The notes below the pieces were generated by a model. That model ran no database searches, was not told the DNA's origin, and saw nothing but the letters and a program-made list of their open reading frames with translations. Shown here piece after piece: positions 22,721 through 34,336 of a stretch of 64,000 nucleotides of DNA. Source of the stretch: Cliona cf. orientalis (Eukaryota > Porifera > Demospongiae > Clionaida > Clionaidae). Position 1 is the stretch's first letter. Every line of letters begins with the position of its first letter. A program made the translations under genes and the position numbers. Location: NCBI GenBank assembly GCA_963930775.1, contig OZ005706.1, positions 1,178,001 to 1,242,000 on the forward strand, read 5' to 3'.

Positions 22721-24112
22721 AATGCATGATGTAAATCAGTATATATGCATACCTGTTGATCCAAGTCTTTGGGGTACATAATTACCATGGGTAGAGGAAT
22801 TTCACTGGGGAGGAGAGCTAAGTCTCCCCCCTCCAGCCCCCCTGGTTCTTTTGCCACTGATTATAGTTAGTAGTAAACCTATAAGTGTCCACCTTTCCAG
22901 CTGAGAGTTGGCCAGCATGCAGGACCCGCAGAGGGAGGTTAATACTTACCAGAGCAGTAAAAGATGATCCAGATCCTTCGGGATAGTCTCCAATCAACCT
23001 CTGCTCGACTATTACAGTCGATAACGATAATATAAAAAAGTATTAAGGCGAGCCACTGAACCTTGCAATTAGTCTCGTCCCTAGCTCTTAATGTTATAGT
23101 AGCCTCACCCCCTCCACTTACCCCCTTCTCTGTGAAATGTGTACAGCTAATGCCATGCAACATGCCGAGGGTTTTGTGCTCAAAAGCGCTCTCTAGTTTG
23201 TAATTGTAGCTATAGTATATACATAACACTTACTAATTTATTTGTGCAGTGGATGTCTTGCGTTAGATAGTACTTGTTGAATATGGGATTTCCAGAAGCT
23301 ATATCAAGTCTGTAAATCGCTTTATGGAGAGAAAAAAAAAAGATCGAGTATATAGCTATATGTATTATGATACCCAACGTATACCATAGGAGAAATTCAT
23401 AAGCACAAAATTAAAATTAATGAACATCATCGGTGCCAAACTCTCGGCGCCAAACTCTCGGCGCCGTGATATTTATTGTAAGCAGTGACATACTCTAAAG
23501 GCTGGAATAGTCACAGGAAGTAAATTTAGTCTACAATACGTACATGCTGTAGAGATCGAGAGTAACCACAAGAATGCACTAATATGGATTACATGCAATT
23601 ACGTAATAGTACATGTGCATGCCAGATCAATCAGCAGATCTAGTACAAAGTGATATATATCAATCAAGATTTTTCATTAAAGGTAGCAGCTCTATAGCTA
23701 TATATCAAACTCACAGTTATTTTTGTGATCCCCAAGAGTTTCAATGAAATATCTGGGGTCATATTTCTTTTGACATCTTGGGCTAGCCATCATTACCAGT
23801 TCAGTTACTGGAGATTCACTATTGAAAGCACCAATACTAGGGCAGTTTTGTGGAGTATTTTCAGTCATATCTGGATAAAGAAAGAACGAATATTAAGTTA
23901 TTACATGATTATGTGACTCATGATCAGAGTCAATAGCTGTTAACGAGCTGTGCAGTCACTCTTATGATATTATTATTACTAGAACTCAATACAGTCTCAT
24001 GAGCTCAAGCCAGACTTTCCTGGGCCATCATCACAATCATATGAAAATCTGGCTTGTGAGATTTTAGTATCAATACAGAGCTGCAATCGGTTATATAATG
24101 TATATTATTAAA

Positions 24113-25200
24113 TACCGTATAGCGGGTAATTTTCGTGGAAAGTCCGAAAAGGCCCCCAAAATTAATTTTTGTGGTTTTAAATTTCGTGGCAGCAATCAGT
24201 TCAGGGGCGTGGCACCCGGCACAAGCGATGAAAATAGCTAAATCAGCATTTTACTTTGTGTAAAATAGCATGTGTACATATGAGAAAATGCGTTGAAAAT
24301 ATGAAAAATGAAATTTTTGGCTCAAACTACCCCTAGCTAGACTATTTCTGCCAAAAATACGTTATATAGAAAGTGCACACACTTTAAACTCTTTGTTGCT
24401 TCTAAGGAACTTGGGGCATTCCACTTCAAAAACAATATTAATATGTGCATGTACATGTGTGAACATGTGTGTGTACCACTGTGAGAGTTTATGTATGTGT
24501 TTGAGTGGACATCTAAACTAGAGATTAAAAAATCATGCATGAAGTCAGCTTCTGGAATTCTGAGGCAGTGAAGTATTAGCTACAATAGCAGCCAAACAGG
24601 TATGCACACCAATTTTTTTTATTCATTAATGCATGTTAAATTCATCAGTAGAATAAGCAGAGAGGTACTTACATGCTATATTTCAAGTTTGGAGTCAATC
24701 AGTAGTGTCAAGGGCTTATAAGCCCTTGGTAGTGAGTTATAGGCCTCTAAAGCAATCAACATGTTATGTGCCATTCCCCTATTGGAATAGTACACACACA
24801 CCTAGCAGAAAAATTGTGATGTTTAGAAATATTAAAACAGCCATATCTCCGCAACCACTATACGGAACAAAGACTAAATTTAATTATATCTTGAAGCCTC
24901 CTATGTAGCAAAGAAAGTGTAAGGGATAATCTAAAATTTTGATGTATTATGCCTACAAATAGCATGAGATAGAAGAATATTAGTGTCTAAGACGCTATCA
25001 GCTGGATGACAGTGGCTACTGTCACTTGCAAACAATAGGAATGTTTATAATAGCTTCGCTGCCACGATGTTTATGGCCACGCCCATCATCACAGACTCAT
25101 ATCACCGGTCCCGTATAGCATAGGAGATTTTCGTGACCGCCAAGTCAACCACGAAAATAACAAAAATTAGCACCCCACGAAAATTACCCGCCATACGGTA
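24113..25200. mobile_element. Same MITE in R3 intron 2, with nested insertion
   Basis: Orthologous to the 18381 element. About 720 bp at 24232-24953 replace roughly 80 bp in its centre. The nested block includes sequence resembling the reverse complement of 4690-4760 and a CAAGGGCTTATAAGCCCTTGG palindrome. Confidence 0.75.
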
Positions 25201-25362
25201 TAATAATATGAAATTTATCATTGTACATACATTGATTCCAGTCTTCCAGTGCTTGTGGATTCTAAAAGGGTTAAAGAGAAATATAGATTCTGCTTCATGG
25301 ACCAGCAAAGAATAATTAAACCAACCCTTACATTTAATATGCTGGGGTAGCCTACTCATCAT

Positions 25363-25858
25363 AAGGCCAGTGTTAGTTGTAAACGTGTTTCTGGTCACCC
25401 GCCCGCATGCTATTTTGGAGGCCGCCTATTTTGGCCATTATTGTCATTATTTGGCACTGCGCATGCTCAGTTCAATTACCAAAATTAATGTCACCATCCT
25501 GTCTGTGGTTTGTCCAGGAAATGTTCAAATTGTACAGGATATGCTGAGGTAAAATAATGGAATAATGAATAATGATAACCCAGGGCCGTAGGAGCCGGTT
25601 AGGCTTGTCAGGCCATGGCCTGACCACTTTTCTGATCGATCTTTCGGTAAAGGTCGTTGGTACTATGTGCACCTTGCATACCCCAGCAAAGCAATAATCG
25701 TATTATGTGGTTACAATCTCTTTACCAATGACGGGCCTGACCACTCAAAATTTGCTTCCTACGGCCCTGTAACCGCCCGCCCGCATGGCTAAGTGAGCTC
25801 TGATGTGACCAGAAACACGTTTACAAAAAACTGTGGTCTCATCTGGAATAGCCCAACC
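25363..25858. mobile_element. Inverted-repeat insertion in R3 intron 1
   Basis: Contains TGTAAACGTGTTTCTGGTCAC and its inverse (25379 and 25825). It is flanked by about 30-bp direct repeats of receptor intron sequence (ending gtagcctactcatcat). R2 has a single copy of that flank. Confidence 0.7.
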
Positions 25859-26038
25859 CTATTAAATATGCTGGGGTAGCCTACTCATCATAATAGGGAT
25901 TCACCTTTGAGTCATGACGTTATTCTTAATAGCTAATAATAATAATCCTGTGCATGTTAATTCAGTCAGACTCACCTCATCATAAAGATGATATTTCGAG
26001 ATATCAACTGAAGAACACTCACCCGCTGCAGTAGGACG

Positions 26039-26515
26039 GTCTGGGGACGAGACTAGTCACCCGCCCGCATGATATTTTGAAAAGGCAATTTATGAGGACT
26101 ATAATGATATTCATAGTAAAAATGATGTAAAATGACGTATTGAGCACGTGATACTCTCGATCTCGAGATCGAGCTCGATCTTGAGCTCATTGCCTGCTGC
26201 ACATTCCATGATGGTGATCGAATCTGTGGTTTGTTATTCTGCATTAAATTTTACTGTTAAACTGCCTGTGTACTTGTATAGCCAAGGGCTTATAAGCCCT
26301 TGGTACAGCTCATAGCATGAGCTGCCTGTGATGAATATGATCTGACAGGCTGCTCGAGGTTTGCTGACTATGCATCTGTGGTATGATTTAAGTACTTCCT
26401 CTTCCTGTCTTAATTCAATTAGTCATAGTCCCATAGTCCTAACCACCCGCCCGCCCGCATGTACTTGAGACAACTGGTGTGACCAGAAACTAATGATTGA
26501 CTTGGAGTGGCCTAA
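26039..26515. mobile_element. Insertion replacing part of R3 signal-peptide exon
   Basis: Shares tcacccgcccgcatg and gtgaccagaaac motifs with the 25363 element, so it is probably the same family. It contains an ATCTCGAGATCGAGCTCGAT-type self-complementary core and a CCAAGGGCTTATAAGCCC palindrome. Confidence 0.7.
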
Positions 26516-26581
26516 TAACGTTGCTGCAGTCGGCATACAAAGCAAGAGTGCTATAATAAATTGCAGGTGATTTGCAACCAT

Positions 26582-26813
26582 AATTAAGTATGCATCACTG
26601 ATTCGATTCAACAAGACTGGCAGAGATAGCGAACTCACGGTAGGCAAATTAGACTTGCCAAATGGTCCCGGACAGCCCCTCAGTTGGACTGCATGTGATG
26701 AATTGCAATTTGACGACCCTGTACCGCTTTGTTTTGGCGGGAAAAGAATTTCACTGCCCTGGTTAATAGCTAGATGAGGCTCGAGGGCACCGGAAAGTCA
26801 CGAAAGTACCGGT
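26582..26813. promoter_or_regulatory. Divergent promoter region R3/P3
   Basis: 232 bp between start codons; the shortest and apparently least altered version. The E2F-like site is at 26732-26745 and the tgacgaccctg motif is upstream of it. Only one arm of the R2/P2 palindrome is present here. Confidence 0.6.
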
Positions 26814-27409
26814 ATGTCAACTCAATCTCCAGGTATGCAGTATGCAATCGGTTGGGGGTACTTTAAGTTTAAATCTCTCTCACTCACTCACTCTCTCTCA
26901 CACACACAAATAAAGTCCCCTCAGATGGGGTAGACTCAATAGCTGTTCGTCGTAAAAGAAGAGAAAAGAAGAAAGGTGGAGCCAGTTCAGCTCTAGAAAA
27001 GATCAAGTAAGTGGATACCGATAATATTATATACCTTATTGAAACCCCGCCCCTGGCCCCTCCTCTTATAACTATAGGTATATACATGTAGTCAAGTCCC
27101 TCCCCTCCCCTCCCCTCCGTAGACATAGCCACACTCTCTTTTCTTACTGACCCCTCCCTCCCCCCCTCCATAGGCGTAGCCGTGAGACTGGTCTCCATGA
27201 AGAGTCAGAGCTTGAAGAACATGAAGCTCTCTTTGACTACGTTGAGGAGGCAGAGTATGCTCGCATTGTTCAGCAGAGGCAAGAGGAAGGATTCATCCTG
27301 GATGATGGTAAAGGAGAGAGAGAGAGAGAGAGAGAGCATGGTCCATGAAGTATACAATATGGGAGGGGGAGGGGGAGTTTTACTTTGGTCCACATACTAT
27401 TATAACATA

Positions 27410-27758
27410 CAGTGCAACCTCATTTATCCGGAACCTCGATTATCCGGACTAGCCAGAGACCTAAAAATACACTACCACGCATGCGCAGAAGGCGTGACCG
27501 ATGATCTTTTGTGGGTGTGGTTATAGATTGAGCAATGAGCTATGGACTCTACAGGCTTGCCTTGGCCAAAATTGACTGACCAAAGTACTTTTCTGAACAC
27601 TGCTGGCCATGATCATACTATATAGGTATCGTTTATAGGCTAGGTATCATAAACCAGGCGAGAAATGTAGGCATTTCAGTTATCCAGACATTTCACTTAT
27701 CCGGTATGGCAGCGATCGGCCGGTGGACAAAGGGGTCCGGATAATCGAGGTTGCACTG
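27410..27758. mobile_element. Pogo/Tigger-like MITE in P3 intron 3
   Basis: Same site, ends and TA flanks as the 20131 element, but with about 184 bp of extra internal sequence (about 27475-27658). P3 holds either the longer ancestor or an element with a nested insertion. Confidence 0.8.
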
Positions 27759-29241
27759 TACTATGTTTCGTGGTTTTACAATATGGGAGGGGGGGAGTTT
27801 TACTTTGGTCCACATACTATTATAGCATACTATGTTTAGTGGTTTGCTAGTCACAAGAAGTAGTGTGGGGGAGATTTCCCTAGAAATGCCCCAAGATTAA
27901 TGTGGCCCCTTTATTGGTCTGTTGAAGGCTGTGGGAAATAGCTGTCCTGTTTTCTAGGAAAGCAGTAACTTTCAGTGGTTGTGTACTTCTCAGCAAACCT
28001 TACCCCAGCTGCTTAATAGTATTATTCTTTTCCCCTGGTTCAATGCTGAAATTAAGTTTTTTTATCTGCCTGTGCACCTGTACATGTATGATGTACACAG
28101 ATGGCAGCTACTGTGAGCATGGACGAGAGATATTTGATGAAGAGGCTGAAACCGCGGCAAAAGACAAGAAAGGCAAAGCTAAGAAGCCAGTGAGCTCATG
28201 ATTATTAGTGAGACTGGGAGCATTCTCTGGGGGGGGGGGGGGGGGGGGAGTAGAGGGGCAGGGGGAAGCTCATCCTCCCCCCTCTCCCCTCCCCCTATGC
28301 ACATACCACACTCAAGTTTGATATTACTTTATTATTGCCCCTACATAAAGAAGTTCCAATTCTTATCCAGGGTATGCCAAAGCGTGTGGCGAAACCAACC
28401 TCCAACATATGTTGCTGAACGCCGGTAGCAGCAGCAAGAAAAAGAAACAGGTATGTTTGATAAGAGTAAGAAGAGGGAGGGAGGGAGGGAGGGGTGTGGA
28501 TGGTCACATGGTTGTGTTTGATTTGAAGCATCATCTTGTATGTATCACAGGAGAAAGTATCACTGGAAGGAGATGAACTCTTGAATGATCTTCTACTACA
28601 AGTAAGTCATTCGCTAAGGAAAGGTACTGACATATTTACCAATTTTTTTATGATGTACAGGCCAAGCAGCCCAAGAGACCACACCCATCAGCCACACCCA
28701 CCCACACCAGTTCAAAATCAGCGTCATTCACCCCACGTCTATCGTCCACGCCCCAAGTGCCACGCCCACACATGGCCAAGAAGATCCGCGTCACCAAGTC
28801 ACATGATGGACCCACTATCAGTGCCGGCTCAACAGCTATCAAAAGGTTCTCAAAATCTGCCGACGTCAGCAGTTTTCCGATAAAACCACAACAGTCTTCT
28901 AAGGACAAAGATGACGAATACGAAGATGTTGGCGGAGATGACTTGGGAATGGACTGGGGAGGCTGTGATGATGACAACTGGGAAGATGGTGATGCTAGGG
29001 AGGGTGGAGGTGGTGACAGTGGTGGTGGTGACAGTGTGAGGCCTAGTACTGCTGACGATGCGCGTGGTGAGGGAGTGGTGATGGCCGCCAAGAAGGAGGA
29101 GGGAGGGTATAAAGAAGAGGCAATGATGGAAGAAGAGAAGACTATGGTGTATGTGCAAATGACTTGTTGCATAATTTAAACATTTGGCCAATGAATTTTA
29201 TGATTCATTTTCTACTCTTTCCAGACCTGAAGCAGCTGTTT

Positions 29242-30165
29242 TTTTTTTTTTGTTTTTTTTTTGTCTATAATACTTCTTGCAATTAAGCAAAGGACATACA
29301 ATAGCTATAAAAGCTAATCTAGTGCATGCCCAGTATCTATCATTATGATTAAGTCTTAAGTTTTGCCCTGGATCTAGTTCTTGCTGCAATAGGGGTAGGC
29401 TGCTGAGAACCTCCAACAATCTCGCTTTCTGAATCAGTAACAGGGTCTTCATCTTCACTTTCAGTGCCGGACTCTGATGGTGTCTTGAGAGTACCACGGA
29501 GATGGACAGGGAATCTAAGTTTCCAACAAGGTGGTAGCCGAGGTCGCCTCCTCTTTCTTGAAACCCGTGTCCAGGTACTTTCATCAACTGGTGGTGACAA
29601 ACTAGATGCACAAGCAGATTCATGTTCATCATCCTGGCGGGCTTCATCTGGAGTCACAGAAGTTAGCTTCTTAGGCTTTGGAGGCTCAGTGGTGGCACTC
29701 TGCTTGGGAGGAGTTGTAGCAATTACCTGGGCTTTGGCCTTATCCCTCTGTCTCCTCTTTCTCTTCCTCCTTTTCTTCTTTGACTGAACTTCACTTTTAT
29801 TTTCCACATTTTCAGGGGCAGGCCAAAAGAAACTGACAGAAAAGCCACCACTGGTTGACCTTGCAGTCCAGTGTGCCTCACTTAGCTTCAAACAACTCTG
29901 CTGGAGCTGGATACCAAGTGACAGGGGAAATCCTAGAGCACAGAGTGAGGCAAAGTCTCCATCTAGCACAGCTACTCTGATAGCTTTGTCAGCCATTTTT
30001 ATGTTACGTGTTAGCTTCAAGATCTAGTTCTTGCTGCAATAGGGGTAGGCTTCTGAGAACCTCCAACAATCTCGCTTTCTGAATCAGTAACAGGGTCTTC
30101 ATCTTCACTTTCAGTGCCGGACTCTGATGGTGTCTTGAGAGTACCACGGAGATGGACAGGGAATC
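29242..30165 (-). mobile_element. Poly(A)-tailed retro-insertion with 223-codon ORF
   Basis: Inserted in exon 8 of P3, opposite strand. A poly-T-rich tract at 29240-29262 is the 3' tail. The ORF (30020-29349, or from MADKAIRV at 29996) encodes a neutral N-terminal domain, a very basic cluster (KKKRRKRKRRQRDKAKAQ), an acidic stretch (SGTESEDEDPVTDSESE) and a C-terminal RTRSRAKLKT. The last 50 or so codons are also present upstream of the start (30166-30019), so the insert is a partial head-to-tail dimer. No reverse transcriptase is present. It could be an ORF1-like or gag-like retroelement protein or a retrocopied host mRNA; the family is not recognised. Confidence 0.65.
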
Positions 30166-30570
30166 TTTCAGTGTCCGGGTGGGAGACAGTCAGGGATGAG
30201 CTGGAGGAGACAAAGAATGTGAGTGGAAACATGACAATAAGTTTTTGCCCCATACACGTGCAAGGGGTAAAGCAATGGTTTGTCTGTCTGTCATTATCGT
30301 CACAAAAATAGCCAGATCTTGAGTTCTAGGCAGCTGTGTGTGCTATAAGCACAACCAATCGGTAGATATCGGTGAAAAACTGGTTTCTACACGCTTTGAA
30401 TTGCTGAAAATGGCTACAAGTCATGCATTTTCTGTTCAGCATGCCTGTGGAGTGGCATGCTGTGGTTTATTGACCATGCCCACTCCACTGGCATGTGCTG
30501 ATGCGACTGAGCATGCTCAAACTCAGTGTAGGAAAGGGTCGTCAATTCACAGATTCAGAGGGTTATAGTA

Positions 30571-31814
30571 TAAGACGGCTTAATGGTCTTTGACCTTGTG
30601 GCTTTATGGCCAGATGGCCTTAAGCAGTTTGTCTCTGTTTGAGTTGTCCCCAGGTCTCTTGATCTATCAGATCAGTGAAAAGACATGCATTCGTTTGATC
30701 ATGCTGGTGCAATTAGATTCTTCCAAGATAAATAGTCCCCATAACAATGGTATCCTGTCCAGGTACACGACAGTCGAGTCCAACTTAATGTCAGTAGCTA
30801 ACATGTTTGTGTCGACATGACAGGGTAGCTCTATTAATTTAGCTCCACACCTGTGATTATTATTATGCTTAGTGACATCTTATTATCAATTTTGTGTCAC
30901 TTTGAGTACTATCATACTATTAAGGACCATCCATACTGTGCATCACGGGTTCTCCGCCATTACGAGAGGGATCAGGGGCTGGGTTTCGGTTAGCAAGGTT
31001 AGTCTCGAGGGTCTGTTAGTCTCAAGGGTTTGTCCTGGGGGACCATATTATACATCGGTGCAGTGGACAATCACGGGCTGGAGGGATCACAATTTTGTGG
31101 GGGACCATCACGGCGTGACAGTACAACATTGGATATTGCTACCATAATAAATAGTATATGTGACCACCTATGAGAAAAGGGACCATTTGGGAGTTTTTTC
31201 GTTTGTAGTATGCAGCTTGTTGCATGTATGGAGTAATGTACTGTTCATGTAGCTAATCCGCTCTGTTTGTGCCTATACAAACATAGGCTGTAGCTACTCA
31301 CTACCAGCTAGCTACATAATTTTGTTGAAAGAAGATTATTTGGGCATAAAAATTGAACACTATCATCGTCCACAAATGGTCCCTTTTCTCATAGCAGATC
31401 ACATATGCCATGCCTATGCAATGAGGGCAAGATTCAGGAGTTCAGTCATGCACCAGTATTTAATCACAGCTGTATAGCTAAATCATGTATTCAGGAGCAA
31501 CGCAAGCGATGTTAAGTTGGACTCGACTGTCGTGTACCTGGACAGGATATACCATTGTTATGGGGACTATTTCTTTCAGAAGAATCTAATTACACCAGCA
31601 TGATCAAACAAGTGCATGTCTTTTCACTGATCGGATAGTTTAACATTCATTCAGTGTCAGATCAAAACTGACACAGAGTCAAGCATGAGTAGCTATTCCT
31701 AACAAGAGACCTGGGGACAGGCTAGTGTAGTCCATGGTACCTCAAGCCGGGACAAATTGCTTGCTAAGCCATTTGGCCATAAAGCCACAAGGCAAAGGCC
31801 ATTAGGCCGTCTTA
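30571..31814. mobile_element. Long-TIR element in P3
   Basis: Arms of about 240 bp: TAAGACGGCTTAATGGTCTT at the left and its imperfect complement at the right. The arms also share the gtgtacctggacaggat block (30748-30770 and 31540-31560). No transposase ORF. Sits between exons 8 and 9 of P3. Confidence 0.8.
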
Positions 31815-32404
31815 TTCTACTAGAGGCCACGCCCTTCACTTGTTATATATATACAACAAAAAATATTTGAAGATTGGAGCCGGCCATGGCTATCTGGGAG
31901 TATCTAGGGCCTAAACCCTCTTCTCATATACATACATATTATACAAGGAGTGAGCTCGCTTCGCTCGCTCACTCCTTTATCTCTGTGCCGTATATTATTG
32001 TGCATGTGCCATCGACGATCTTTACGTACATAATATTTATGCACATGCGCATGAGCAAGCTAGCGCACATGCACATCCTGCCTGATCATGTGACTTGGCA
32101 ATCAGCTACCTCAAAAAATTTGTTAGGCTGCCATTGTAAGTAGTACAGTTCAGTCTAATTTTGCCCTGGCGTTTTTTTTTTAAGCAGCTCATTTTACTTG
32201 CTGCTTGGGCCATACCCAGCTGTGTCAGTGGGCTATCTGTTGTATTGCCCCAAGTCCAGCGATGCCTAGAAATAAAACATTTTAGCTCGGGTCGAATCGC
32301 TTCCGGTCACCTCCCGCTCGTACAGACGCACGCATGCACGGACAACTATAATCTTAGTGTAATGATATATAGCTGTTACTACTTGCTGCTCTCTCAATTG
32401 GTAG

Positions 32405-32490
32405 GTATTTGGAGGTGTCCAGGTTGATTCCTCCTCCCTGCCCACCCGACAGCTGGAGGGGATAGAGGGAGGAGAAGGGGAGGAGGTGTC
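32405..32490 (+). pseudogene. POLA1: P3: remnant of POLA1 exon 9
   Basis: Matches the first 75 or so bases of exon 9 (40917 onward), including the upstream ctctctcaattggtag acceptor and the [11 protein letters not shown] codons. It has an insertion of about 8 nt, then breaks before the FFWLDAYED codons. At the break a short tccaggttgac motif from the start of the exon is repeated. This marks the right end of P3 homology. Confidence 0.85.
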
Positions 32491-32726
32491 CAGGTTGACT
32501 GAGCTGACTGTTTATGTGCTGAGATCTAGAGCTCACCTATGCGGAATGGTAATGACGATCTAGTGAGGGGTGTGGCTACGACTCGTGCACTAGCAACTTT
32601 GGCTTGTTATCCTGGATACCTTAAATATTATTATGCCACTGCACCATTGAAAATGAAGTGAAGAGTAACCGTTAATGAGAACATAATAGATAGCAAAATG
32701 TTGATTAAAGAAGAACAAAAAAAGAA

Positions 32727-33605
32727 CAGAAATAAGTACATGTATAAAAACAATCATGAAATTGAAGGATGAAATAGGGATGGGAGGGCCAAAAAGTACA
32801 CAAACAAGATTTGTAGGGATAATCATGTCCACTATACATCCCTGCGCTTGCTTTTTGAGTAGGTGAAGGAATTAACTAACTATAGGCAGTAAATTTAATG
32901 GCAAATAGATATTAGAGTGCACGGTGACGGTCAATTCCCCCACCATAATAATAGCTATAATAGGGGAAATCTCTCAGTTAAGGATAGCACCAACGAATCA
33001 CCGTCAGTAGGCCTGGGCCAAATATTCCTTTAAATTTGCCTATTATTCTTCACTTATCTACCCCATTATTCAAGAGAAAGTTACCAATTATTCTTTAAAA
33101 AAGCTGACAAAATGCAAATGAAACATGAACATGACCAGAATGTACATTTTGGCCAACAAGTGCTGCATCACATGAAAATTTTCTCTTCATTGTAAGTTCT
33201 GAGGCTAAAGGAATTTTTAGCACTCCCAAAAATGATGGACGACCAGTTATCTGAGCTGTTTGCTCAAGTGCATGCTTCATCCATTTGATCACAGACTCAT
33301 GTCACATGACACAAAGTTTTCTATTTTAAGCACAAATAATTGTGTATGCACACTACTTCCTTGAGCAGTTGAAAAGCTCATTATTCAAGTTCTTCAAGAA
33401 GCTGCTATTATTCAAAAAATTATTCACAAATATTTGGCCTAGGCCTAACCATCAACCATGATAGCTATAATCAAGAAAAGCAAGCGCAGGGATGTATAAT
33501 GGACATGATTATCCCTACAAATCTTGTTTGTGTACTTTTTGGCCTTCCCATCCCTACTTCATTCTTCAATTTCATTGTGTTTTTTTTCTATTTGTTACTT
33601 ATTGA
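32727..33605. mobile_element. Large inverted repeat with nested element
   Basis: Arms 32727-32856 and 33474-33605 are complementary (tacatccctgcgcttgc and inverse). In the loop, 33008-33447 is a separate element with ends TAGGCCTGGGCCAAATATT and complement. Non-coding. Confidence 0.75.
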
Positions 33606-33864
33606 ATGGTCAAAACTTTTTCTTAAAGACACTACTTCACTCAAGTCAAATTAAGCCTGCATGTGCAGTTACTATAAACTATTGGAAGAGCAAAATTAAC
33701 CAAATTCAGAAATGGTTATATTAACTAATAATAATAGTTAATAAGATCAAATAATAATGGTTATTTCAACCAATTTATCCTTCCCAATACAACCAATAAT
33801 TATTAAATGATTTTATAATAGCCATAATTAAATATTTATAGTTTTTTTTTTGTTCATCTCAGTT

Positions 33865-34290
33865 TCAATTAAAGCAAGCAAAAAAATTTAATTTCATTTT
33901 GACACATTTTTTTTTGTAGTGGCACTGCATGGGTTCGGGTTCGGATTCGGGTTTCATGACTGATGTTGGATCATGATAGTATTGGCTGTTATCACAACAT
34001 TCGTCTCTACAACCTTTAAAGAGGTGTGCTAGTTCATACCCAATTTCAGATTTTGTACAGTTTGTGGTGATGATGTTGTATATTCTGATCTGTTGATGCA
34101 TGAAAATCATGTTCAGACATCGTATTAAGTGTATGGCAGCTAGATATATAACCATCAGCTCACCTTCTTGGCTAGTGTAGAAAATAAATTATTGGTAAAA
34201 AATTTGATCTTAATTTTTGTCTGTAGCTGTATGAAAGTATACAATTCAGTGAATAATTAATTTAAATGCACACACACACACACACACACA

Positions 34291-34336
<46 letters not shown>

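Larger units (their letters stand above)
20663..26581 (-). pseudogene. R3: disrupted receptor copy
   Basis: Retains recognisable exon 1 (26581 to about 25985), exon 2 (about 25262), exon 3 (23870-23715), exon 4 (about 23310-23240), exon 5 (about 23015-22945), exon 6 (about 21442-21310), part of exon 7, exon 8 and the start of exon 9 (20889 to 20663). Damage: 26039-26515 replaces about 33 nt of the signal-peptide exon with foreign DNA. The 5' end and splice acceptor of exon 7 are lost near 21281. Exon 9 is cut at 20663, where it joins exon 4 of POLA1 fragment P2. There are no transmembrane or SEFIR exons. It is very similar to R2, including a shared mobile element in intron 2. Confidence 0.8.
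26814..30240 (+). pseudogene. POLA1: P3: POLA1 exons 1-8 fragment with 7-nt deletion and retro-insertion
   Basis: Exon 1 26814-26832, exon 2 26916-27006, exon 3 27174-27307, exon 4 28101-28189, exon 5 28371-28450, exon 6 28551-28601, exon 7 28661-29148, exon 8 29225-30218 split by an insertion. Exon 5 lost 7 nt between two acat repeats, giving a frameshift and a stop after three codons. Exon 7 (488 nt) is open and differs from the P4 version mainly in a Gly-rich indel. Exon 8 is interrupted at about 29242-30165 by a poly(A)-tailed element in reverse orientation. A decayed exon 9 follows at 32405. Confidence 0.92.

Noticed and set aside
28648-29172. 174-codon minus-strand ORF (also 40035-40553)
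   Set aside because: Antisense shadow of POLA1 exon 7; low-complexity Ser/Pro sequence mirrors the acidic/Ser-rich exon on the other strand.
29349-30020. Minus-strand ORF as a resident host gene
   Set aside because: It splits a POLA1 exon, ends in a poly(A) tract and is preceded by a partial copy of itself, so it is an insertion.
33095-33292. 65-codon minus-strand ORF as a gene fragment
   Set aside because: Lies wholly inside the nested TAGGCCTGGGCC element; no family recognised.
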